Positions 1 to 5,364 of a stretch of DNA of 6,728 nt are shown one piece after another (within the stretch, counting starts at the first letter, position 1; each line of letters starts with the position of its first letter). Source of the DNA: Gemmatimonadota bacterium (GTDB taxonomy: Bacteria > Gemmatimonadota > Gemmatimonadetes > Longimicrobiales > UBA6960); assembly GCA_019347995.1 (NCBI GenBank), contig JAHWKH010000142.1, positions 1 to 6,728 of the forward strand, given 5' to 3'. The translations under genes and the position numbers were made by a program. The notes below the pieces were generated by a model. That model did no database searches and had not been told where the DNA came from. It saw nothing but the letters and a program-made list of their open reading frames with translations.

Positions 1-1
1 C

Positions 2-442
2 TACGACTACTACCAGCCCGAGGCCTACGTGCCGCGCAGCGACACCTACATCGAGAAGGAAAGCTCGATCAACGAGCAGATCGACCGCATGCGCCACTCC
101 GCCACCCGGGCGCTGCTCGAGCGCGACGACGTCATCGTGGTGGCGTCGGTGTCGTGCATCTACGGCATCGGCGACGTCGAGACCTATTCGGCCATGGCCT
201 TCGAGGTGAAGCGCGGCGAGCGCATTTCCCAGCGCCAGCTCCTCGCCGACCTCGTGGCGCTGCATTACCGGCGCAACGATGCCAATTTCGTCCGCGGCGC
301 CTTCCGGGTCCGCGGCGACACCATCGAGGTGCATCCCGCCTACGAGGAGACGGGCGTGCGCATCGAGCTGTTCGGCGACGAGATCGAGCGGATCACCCAG
401 GTCGACCTGCTCACCGGCGAGCGCCTGGCCGAGCTCGACGAG
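2..442 (+). pseudogene. uvrB: UvrB internal fragment (excinuclease ABC subunit B), truncated at both ends
   Basis: UvrB is the damage-verifying helicase-like subunit of the UvrABC nucleotide excision repair complex. The frame is open from position 2, so the 5' part lies outside the window. The first residues, [11 protein letters not shown], are the UvrB beta-hairpin that clamps DNA, and [15 protein letters not shown] follows. Other strong family matches are [39 protein letters not shown] and LFGDEIERI, ending with [12 protein letters not shown]. About 147 of the usual roughly 670 residues are present. The Walker A region would lie upstream of the window. After LAELDE the expected continuation (an IYP.xHYVT-like stretch, helicase motifs IV-VI and the C-terminal UVR domain) is absent, and the frame passes into unrelated protein. 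Identification as UvrB is certain. Whether the break is biological or an assembly join is undecided, and an assembly join is favoured because three further partial genes follow directly. The first ATG in frame, at 29, is internal and not a start. Confidence 0.9.
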
Positions 443-700
443 GCGCGCGACGCGCTGCGCCGCCCGTTCTTCGACGCGCGCCGTCGCTACTTCGAGCACG
501 TCTACGAGAACCAGTGGGAGCTCGAGACGATCCTCGACCCGGTGATCACGGTGCACCCGGACGAGCTGAGCTTCGAGGCGTTCAGCAAGGACGAGTCGAG
601 CTACGCGCGGCTCTCGGCGCGCCACGATCTCTTCTCGCGCATCGACAGCTTCGAGCACGGCACGACGAACGTCGACTTCGGGCTCGGCCTCGAGGACCAG
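443..700 (+). pseudogene. Fragment resembling the N-terminal region of a SWIM zinc-finger-associated protein
   Basis: This stretch is in frame with the UvrB slice but has no counterpart in UvrB. From about 536 it reads [17 protein letters not shown], then KDESSYARL, then EHGTTNVDF. The pattern VHPDE..FE.FS.DESSY.RL..GTTN.D is one I associate with the region ahead of the SWIM zinc finger in a family of uncharacterised bacterial proteins; this rests on recalled family features. The leading 443-535 part ([20 protein letters not shown]) could be the N-terminal extension of the same protein or yet another source; I cannot tell. The usual continuation, with DEFQKIR- and DPSGFEV-like segments and the CxCxnCxH SWIM motif, is missing because the frame turns into a four-helix-bundle protein at about 690-707. 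No start codon or Shine-Dalgarno sequence is needed or visible. It cannot be functional as it stands. Confidence 0.5.
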
Positions 701-805
701 CTCGATCGCGCCGCCACGTCGATCGTGCTCAACATCGCCGAAGGCGCCGGCGAGTTCAGCCTGCCTGACAAGCAGCGCTTCTACCGGATGGCGAAGCGCT
801 CCGAG
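692..805 (+). pseudogene. Four-helix-bundle protein fragment (S23 / 23S rRNA intervening-sequence family)
   Basis: The same open frame continues with [21 protein letters not shown], followed by [11 protein letters not shown]. The core R.A.SI..NIAEG.G and the ....RFY..A..S pattern are hallmarks of the small four-helix-bundle proteins (about 110-130 residues) first noticed in 23S rRNA intervening sequences; their function is not established. About 38 residues are present, covering the second helix and the start of the third. The N-terminal helix (usually L.VY..A) is replaced by the SWIM-like fragment, and the C-terminal half (E..A.LD.L-like) is absent because the sequence crosses into the antisense of a VWA-type gene at 784-805. 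The family match is strong; the fragment has no start, no end and no separate expression signals. The frame stays open to 1068, but codons after about 805 are antisense to the VWA gene and are not protein-like. Confidence 0.75.
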
Positions 806-1203
806 AGGTCGTCGAGGAGAGGGCTCCCCTCGGGCCGGAACGTCTCGCGGACGAACCCGGAGCGGGGACGGCCGTCCTCGCCCGGCAGCGTCATGGAGCG
901 GGAGTCGTCCACCAGCACCGCCACGAAGTTGCGCTGCGGCACCACCGAGGTGAGGACCAGCGAGGGGCGCAGGAGGCAGAAGCCGAGGACGCCCAGCGTG
1001 GCGACGCGCAGGCCCGCCATGACGCCCCGATCCAGAGCACCGGCCCGGCCGCGGGGGCGGGCGTAGGTGGCCACGGCCACGGCGGCCAGGAGGCCGCACC
1101 CCACGACGATCCAGAGGACCGGCCACGACGCACGGAGCGCCACGTCCCCCTGCTCGAAGAGGACCGGCCGGTACTTGAAGAGGAACTCGAAGACCTGCTC
1201 CAT
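784..1203 (-). CDS. N-terminal part of a two-TM VWA-like (BatA-type) membrane protein, 3' end lost
   Basis: The first 140 residues of a membrane protein are readable from ATG 1203 leftward. The start chosen is [13 protein letters not shown], preceded by GGCAGGATCG; an in-frame ATG at 1272 has no Shine-Dalgarno sequence and would add non-hydrophobic filler. TM segment 1 is about residues 28-47 ([20 protein letters not shown]) and TM segment 2 about 61-80 ([18 protein letters not shown]). The chain then enters a VWA-like fold with [12 protein letters not shown], where D99, S101 and S103 form a DxSxS MIDAS-type metal site. It continues to [14 protein letters not shown]. Proteins of this layout are typically over 700 residues, with the VWA part followed by a large periplasmic or glutamine-amidotransferase-like region. 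Here the reading stops at an in-frame TAG (781-783) that belongs to the joined four-helix-bundle fragment, so the end is artificial. Its neighbour upstream on the same strand is a DUF4159 protein, a common partner in MoxR/DUF58/VWA envelope operons. The function of such systems is unknown. Confidence 0.72.
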
Positions 1204-1217
1204 CGATCCTGCCTTTG

Positions 1218-1234
1218 ACAGGTCGCTGACCTGT
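1218..1234. repeat. Near-perfect inverted repeat ACAGGTC-3-GACCTGT just upstream of the VWA gene
   Basis: A 7-bp perfect dyad with a 3-nt centre, extendable by a G-T pair, lies 15 bp upstream of the VWA gene ATG on the minus strand and directly before its probable Shine-Dalgarno GGCAGGA. It could be a repressor operator or an RNA hairpin near the ribosome site. No regulator is identified. Confidence 0.4.
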
Positions 1235-1236
1235 TC

Positions 1237-1262
1237 GGGATCCGCGCTCGCGCGGGGATCCC
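1237..1262. repeat. Inverted repeat GGGATCC...GGATCCC in the DUF4159-VWA gap
   Basis: The arms GGGATCC (1237-1243) and GGATCCC (1256-1262) are perfect complements. An alternative inner stem, CCGCG (1242-1246) with CGCGG (1251-1255), has a CTCG loop. It lies in the 201-bp gap between the DUF4159 stop and the VWA start, only 2 bp from the ACAGGTC dyad. There is no U-tract, so it is not a standard intrinsic terminator. It may be an attenuator, an mRNA-stabilising hairpin, or chance in GC-rich DNA. Confidence 0.3.
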
Positions 1263-1404
1263 CGACGTCCATCGGGAAAGGTGGGGCTCGAAGCTACCTC
1301 ACGTCACCACCACGTCCGCTCATCTATGTAGGGCACCGGCATCGCCGCCGCGGGTCCACGCCCCAGGGACACGCGCCGCGCGCCGAATGCGGAGCGTGAG
1401 CCGA

Positions 1405-2313
1405 TCAGTGGCTCATCGCGTACACGATCATGTTGACGCCCACTTCGAAGGCGTACGTCGAGTACTCGAGGGGATAGTACGGGTCCTCGGCCCACTCCCA
1501 GGCGTCCCCAAGGTCGGTGTTGAAGTTGATGACCACCATGAGGCGCCGCTCGTCGTCGAAGATGCCCCGCACCCGGGGCGTGCATCCGGCGCACTCCCAG
1601 GTCCGGTCGTCCCACCCGAGGGCGATCCGCTCGGCGAGGCCCACCTGCGGCACCTGGCGCACCTCGGTGATGTCGTAGTAGGCGTTGAAGATGGGATGGT
1701 CCAGCGGGAGATCCTCGATCTGGCGGCCGGGGAAGACCCGCGCCATCTCCCGCTCGAAGTTGTCCCACTCGTACGTGCCCCAGAAGTCGTCGATGACCAG
1801 GAAGCCACCCGCCTCGAGGTAGGAGCGCAGTCCGAGGACCTCCTCCTCGCTCATGCGCATGCCCCCCACCTCCAGGGCGTACAGGTAGGGGAAGCGCCGG
1901 AGCTCGGGATCGGCGAGGGAGACGGCGTTCTCCCGCTCGTAGGCGTCGATGCCCACGAGGCGCTTCAGCACCACCAGGAACTGGCGGTCGGCCTTGGGAT
2001 AGTCGGTCGCCCACGAGCCCCGGCGGCCCCAGCCGCCGCGCATCCCCCGGCCGTCGGAATACACGGCCCGGGTGAAGTAGAACTCGTGGTGGGCGTCGCC
2101 GCCGGGAGCGAGGAAGGCGGGAACGGAGCGCGGAGACGCTTCCGGCGGAGCGGCGGCGGGCGGGGGAGCGCCGACCCGGACCCGCATCGCGGAGGCGGGC
2201 TCCGCGTCGTCCGGGCCGGCAAGCACGGCGGGAGCCGCGGCGACGGCGCCCGCGGCGAGCGCGGCGAGGCCCAGCGCGGCGGCGATACGGGTGCCGGCGA
2301 AGGACGGCCGCAT
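1405..2313 (-). CDS. Secreted DUF4159 domain protein
   Basis: A complete 302-residue protein. The start is ATG 2313, preceded by CGGAGATCCC; translation from upstream ATGs would put non-conserved sequence ahead of a clear signal peptide. Residues 1-32 form a Sec signal (basic MRPSFAGTR, hydrophobic AAALGLAALAAGAVAA, likely cleavage after VLA). A low-complexity Pro/Ala linker spans about 33-70. The DUF4159 domain runs from about 75 to 300: HHEFYFTRAVYSDG, WATDYPKADRQFL, FPYLYALEVGGM, LRSYLEAGGFLVIDDFWG, HPIFNAYYDI, and the tail YAFEVGVNMIVYAM. This is the glutamine-amidotransferase-like fold described for the family; no catalytic Cys-His pair is evident, and the LEAGGFLVIDDF turn is the conserved core. 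A CxxC pair (C241, C244 in ECAGC) could bind metal or form a disulfide. DUF4159 proteins cluster with MoxR ATPase, DUF58 and VWA proteins, consistent with the VWA gene 201 bp downstream. The precise function of the family is unknown. Confidence 0.88.
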   Translation of the reverse strand: MRPSFAGTRIAAALGLAALAAGAVAAAPAVLAGPDDAEPASAMRVRVGAPPPAAAPPEASPRSVPAFLAPGGDAHHEFYFTRAVYSDGRGMRGGWGRRGSWATDYPKADRQFLVVLKRLVGIDAYERENAVSLADPELRRFPYLYALEVGGMRMSEEEVLGLRSYLEAGGFLVIDDFWGTYEWDNFEREMARVFPGRQIEDLPLDHPIFNAYYDITEVRQVPQVGLAERIALGWDDRTWECAGCTPRVRGIFDDERRLMVVINFNTDLGDAWEWAEDPYYPLEYSTYAFEVGVNMIVYAMSH

Positions 2314-2504
2314 GGGATCTCCGAAGGGGTGCACCGGGGGCTGATGGATGCTACGACGGCCGAGGACGAAGGTTCCTGCCCCCGCCGCTGTTCCCGGGCG
2401 TGAATCTCCGGGCCGGCGATGCCCGTAGGTGAGGCTGGCGGGACACTCGAAAGACACCACGCGCCGAACGCGCGCGACCGAGCATAGAGGATGGAGGAGC
2501 GACC
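2314..2504. promoter_or_regulatory. Divergent intergenic region between DUF4159 and the small hypothetical gene
   Basis: These 191 bp separate two divergent starts and should carry promoters for both. On the plus strand a good Shine-Dalgarno, GGAGGAGCGACC, precedes ATG 2505. On the minus strand GGAG precedes ATG 2313. Weak -10-like words (TAGCAT at 2348-2353 on the minus strand, CATAGAG at 2483-2489 on the plus strand) lack matching -35 boxes at 16-18 bp, so no promoter is called precisely. No small ORF with coding character is seen. Confidence 0.35.
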
Positions 2505-2888
2505 ATGACCGAGGCGACCCGCGGCGTCACGATCCGCGATTTCCTGATCTTCCAGCTCAAGCTGGTGATGGACGGGCTCAAGGACCTCGTGCTGTTCAAC
2601 GTGTCCATCGCGGCGGTGCTGCTGGACGTCGTCGCGGGGAGGGGGAAGCGTCCCCGCCTCTTCTATTCGGTGCTGCGGGCCAGCGAGCGCTTCGACCTGT
2701 GGCTGAACCTGAACGGCGCCGTCGCCGGGCTCGACGACACCGACGACGGCCTCTTCGGCGCCAGCGTCGCGGGTAGCGACACCATGCTGGGCAAGCTGGA
2801 GCAGATGGTGAGGGGCGGCGACGAGCCGCGGGGGTCACGCAGAGACCGGGAGCGGTCCGCGGCGAGGGATCGGGACCGGGCCGCCTGA
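2505..2888 (+). CDS. Conserved-looking small hypothetical protein, 127 aa
   Basis: I do not recognise a named family. The start ATG has a strong Shine-Dalgarno (GGAGGA, 7 bp spacing). Residues 1-10 are polar; about 11-45 are strongly hydrophobic to amphipathic (RDFLIFQLKLVMDGLKDLV, then LFNVSIAAVLLDVVAG). This could be one membrane-associated helix or a re-entrant hairpin rather than a classic TM segment, because K and D interrupt it. A basic turn, GRGKRPRLFY, is followed by SERFDLWLNLNGAVAGLDD, then DDGLFGASVAGSDTMLGKLEQMV. The last 22 or so residues are charged and rich in R, D and E and look disordered. The central aromatic and charged motifs (RPRLFY, ERFDLWLNL) look conserved rather than random. 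The gene ends 10 bp from the stop of the convergent PBP gene, and the TGA sits in the loop of a 6-bp hairpin. It is transcribed alone on this strand, with a divergent DUF4159 gene upstream. No function is proposed. Confidence 0.65.
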   Translation: MTEATRGVTIRDFLIFQLKLVMDGLKDLVLFNVSIAAVLLDVVAGRGKRPRLFYSVLRASERFDLWLNLNGAVAGLDDTDDGLFGASVAGSDTMLGKLEQMVRGGDEPRGSRRDRERSAARDRDRAA

Positions 2889-2894
2889 GGCGGC
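2880..2894. terminator. Short hairpin between convergent genes, stop codon in the loop
   Basis: GCCGCC (2880-2885) and GGCGGC (2889-2894) form a perfect 6-bp GC stem; the 3-nt loop is the TGA stop of the upstream gene. It ends 4 bp before the last codon of the convergent PBP gene, so one structure could end or protect both transcripts. There is no U-tract on either side, so factor-independent termination is not shown. Confidence 0.35.
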
Positions 2895-2898
2895 ACGA

Positions 2899-5073
2899 TC
2901 AGCCCCCGGGACGCCGTGGCTCGTCGTCCCCGCCGCCGAGGAGATCGGAGATCCATCCCCCCACCCGGTCGAAGAAGCCCCGCTGGCGCCGCGGCTGCTG
3001 GGGACAGCCGCGGGCGGGCAGCGCGCCCTGGAGGAAGTACTCCTCCCGTCCGCCGCGGAAGTCGCATCCCTCGTTGAGGACGATCCCGGTCTCCGGATCG
3101 AAGCGGAGCCTGACCACGGACGGCGGCGCGACCCACGGCGCGGCGCCGGGCCGCTCATCGTCCAGCCGCGCCAGCGCGCGGCCCAGGACGGGTGCGGCCA
3201 GGGTGCCACCCGAGGCGCGGGCGACGATGCGGCGGGGCTGGTCGAAGCCGAGCCACACGGCTGCCACCATCTCGGGCGTCAACCCCACGAACCAGGCGTC
3301 CCGGCCGTCGTCGGTGGTTCCGGTCTTTCCCGCCAGCGGCCCGCGGAAGCCCCACCGGCGAGCCGCCTGGCCGGTGCCCCGGTCCACCACGTCGCGCATC
3401 ATGTCGGTGACGATGAAGGCGATGCCAGGGTCCATCACCGGCTCCGTCGCCGGAGCGGTCCGCCAGAGCTCGCGCCCCGTCTCGTCCACCACCCGCGTCA
3501 CCAGCCGCGGCGACGCGCGCGTGCCCAGGGTGGCGAAGACCGTGTAGGCCGAGGCCACCTGCAGGGGGCTGGCCTCGGCCGCTCCCAGCGCCACGGCCGG
3601 CCCCGTCCCCTCCGCCTGGAAGCCGGCCTCCCGGGCGGCGGCCGTGACGCGCTCGACGCCCACGTGCATGGCGGTCCGCACCGCGGGCACGTTGAGCGAG
3701 CGCACCAGCGCCTCCCTCATCGTGACCTGGCCGCGGTAGTCGCCGTCGAAGTTGGCGGGACGGTAGACGCGGCCCCCCGCGAGCTCGACCTGGTACGGGC
3801 TGTCGCTCAGCAGCGTGGCGGGATGGGCGCCGCCCTCGATGGCCGCCGCGTAGAGGAAGGGCTTGAAGGCGCTGCCGAGCTGGCGCCGGCCCAGGATGGC
3901 GCGGTCGAACGCCGAATCGTCGTAGTCGCGCCCTCCCACCAGCGCCAGGACGTCCCCCGTGGCCGCCTCGAGGATCACGGCGGCCGCCTGCAGGTGGGGG
4001 GAGCCCTCGGGCGAGGGAAGGCGGCCCGGCTCGAAGCGGGGCGCGTCGACGCGGCCGTAGGCGCCGGCCTCGATGCGCCGGAGCTGGTCCTGGAGCGCGT
4101 CCTCGACGGCGGCCTGCGCGCTCCGGTCCAGCGTGGTGTGCACGCGCAGGCGGGTGGCGTACACGTCGGGGCCCAGCCGCTCCTCCAGGACCCTCCGCAC
4201 GGCCTCGATGAAGTACGGCGCGGCCTCCTCCTCCTCCCGGGGGGTGTGGGGTGGGCGGGCCGTCACGCCCAGGGAGGTCTCCCTCGCCACCGCCGCGTCT
4301 TCCGGCGCCGAGCGCCCCTGCCTCTCCATGAGGGTCAGGACCAGGTCCCTGCGGGCGCGGGCGCGCTCCGGGTGGCGCCGCGGGTGGTACGTGGCCGGAC
4401 CCTTGGGCAGGGCCGCCAGGAGGGCAGCCTCGCGCAGCGTCAGCTCCGGGGGAGGTTTGTCGAAGTAGTGGCGTGACGCCGCCGCGATGCCGTGGACGCC
4501 GTCGCCGAAGTAGATGTGGTTCAGGTAGAGCTCGAGGATCTCGTCCTTCGTGAAGTGGTCCTCGATGGCCCCGGCCACGCGCATCTCGAGGAGCTTGCGG
4601 AGGGGGGAGCGCTCCCGCGCGGGCAGCCGGTCGGGAAAGACGTTGCGGGCGAGCTGCATGGTGATGGTGCTGAAGCCCTCCCTCACCCCCCCGGCCCTCA
4701 CGTTCGCCCACAGCGCGCCCGGCACCCGCAGCCAGTCGACCCCACGGTGGCCGCGGAAGCGGCGGTCCTCCACCGAGACGAACGCCTCCCGCACCACCTC
4801 GGGGACCGAATCCAGCGGCACCACCACCCGGTCGACCGGACGCAGGCGCGCGAACGGCTTCCCCTCCCGGTCCAGGAGCTGGGGCGCGCCGTCCGGCTGG
4901 TAGGCCGCGAGCGTCCTGACGTCGGGGCAGCCCCGCACGCCGCAGCGCTCCCACGCCACCACGCCCAGGACGGCCAGCGTGAGGCCGGCGGCCACGGCCT
5001 GGTGCCGGCTCGGCCGGGGCAGCCGAGCGAGCCGATGTCGCAGTCCCTTCCAGGTCCGACGGTTGGCCGCCAT
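2899..5073 (-). CDS. Class A penicillin-binding protein (bifunctional glycosyltransferase/transpeptidase, PBP1A type)
   Basis: A 724-residue inner-membrane enzyme that polymerises lipid II into glycan strands and cross-links stem peptides by D,D-transpeptidation in the periplasm. The start is ATG 5073, with Shine-Dalgarno GGGAGGA 8 bp away; the frame stays open far upstream only because of the GC bias. A basic N-tail is followed by one TM anchor at about 25-41 (AVAAGLTLAVLGVVAW). The GT51 domain covers about 75-250, with catalytic E102 in VEDRRFRGHRGVD, the STITMQLARN motif at 135-144, RKLLEMRVA with E163, and ILELYLNHIYFG. The transpeptidase domain covers about 355-640: SAFK with nucleophile S401 and K404, SLN at 459-461, and KTGT at 583-586. 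The C-terminal tail has two Cys (C670, C690) and a Gly/Asp/Arg-rich end. All catalytic motifs are intact, and the length is at the short end for the family; no OB-like insertion is obvious. A divergent L,D-transpeptidase lies 291 bp upstream, pairing two peptidoglycan cross-linking activities. Confidence 0.96.
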   Translation of the reverse strand: MAANRRTWKGLRHRLARLPRPSRHQAVAAGLTLAVLGVVAWERCGVRGCPDVRTLAAYQPDGAPQLLDREGKPFARLRPVDRVVVPLDSVPEVVREAFVSVEDRRFRGHRGVDWLRVPGALWANVRAGGVREGFSTITMQLARNVFPDRLPARERSPLRKLLEMRVAGAIEDHFTKDEILELYLNHIYFGDGVHGIAAASRHYFDKPPPELTLREAALLAALPKGPATYHPRRHPERARARRDLVLTLMERQGRSAPEDAAVARETSLGVTARPPHTPREEEEAAPYFIEAVRRVLEERLGPDVYATRLRVHTTLDRSAQAAVEDALQDQLRRIEAGAYGRVDAPRFEPGRLPSPEGSPHLQAAAVILEAATGDVLALVGGRDYDDSAFDRAILGRRQLGSAFKPFLYAAAIEGGAHPATLLSDSPYQVELAGGRVYRPANFDGDYRGQVTMREALVRSLNVPAVRTAMHVGVERVTAAAREAGFQAEGTGPAVALGAAEASPLQVASAYTVFATLGTRASPRLVTRVVDETGRELWRTAPATEPVMDPGIAFIVTDMMRDVVDRGTGQAARRWGFRGPLAGKTGTTDDGRDAWFVGLTPEMVAAVWLGFDQPRRIVARASGGTLAAPVLGRALARLDDERPGAAPWVAPPSVVRLRFDPETGIVLNEGCDFRGGREEYFLQGALPARGCPQQPRRQRGFFDRVGGWISDLLGGGDDEPRRPGG

Positions 5074-5364
5074 GGGCGGGGTCCTCCCGGGGCGCTGGCC
5101 CCCCTCTGTCAGGCGATCCAGCCCCGCGGCGGGATCGGTTCGATGCGGGAGGGGGTTGACCGCCCGTGTTCTGCCCCGCCGCGGGCCGTTCAGTTCCCGT
5201 CCGGGCGGCGGTCGCACCCCCGGTGTCGGGATAGAGGTGGATGGTGAGGGGTCGCATGATGTGTGCCTCGGGCTCGCCTCCTTCGTGGGGCACCGCATCG
5301 GGATGTGGGCACGCCGGTTGCACCCCGGACCCGGGACCGCGTACCCGAATCGAGGATCCCACGC
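5074..5364. promoter_or_regulatory. Divergent intergenic region between the PBP and the L,D-transpeptidase
   Basis: These 291 bp separate divergent starts and should hold both promoters. Shine-Dalgarno sites are clear: GGGAGGA upstream of the PBP on the minus strand, and GAGGA at 5351-5355 upstream of ATG 5365. On the plus strand TTGCAC (5318-5323) resembles a -35 box, but the best spaced -10 (GTACCC at 5341) is poor. TTGACC (5156-5161) has no -10 at 16-18 bp. No riboswitch-like or tRNA-like fold was recognised, and no convincing small gene. Confidence 0.35.

Noticed and set aside
806..1066. Continuation of the left-edge + frame to a stop near 1066
   Set aside because: After about 805 the residues are Arg/Ser/Pro-rich antisense of the VWA-type gene, whose minus-strand reading has TM segments and a MIDAS motif. 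It is not coding on +.
1387..2403. 338-codon + strand open frame opposite DUF4159
   Set aside because: Its composition (His, Val, Gly, Arg runs) is typical of GC-driven antisense frames. The minus frame has a signal peptide and a DUF4159 domain.
2460..2474. CGCGC-CGAAC-GCGCG hairpin in the leader of the small gene
   Set aside because: A 5-bp all-GC stem is expected by chance at this base composition and has no supporting context.
3664..4476. 270-codon + strand open frame opposite the PBP
   Set aside because: Antisense shadow with no ribosome site and no recognisable domain.
5156..5184. TTGACC as a -35 box for the L,D-transpeptidase gene
   Set aside because: The 16-18 bp downstream position is CCGCGG-like, with no -10 resemblance.
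3155..5362. 735-codon minus-strand open frame overlapping the PBP
   Set aside because: Out-of-frame shadow with Arg/Gly/Pro-rich composition. The adjacent frame holds all PBP catalytic motifs.
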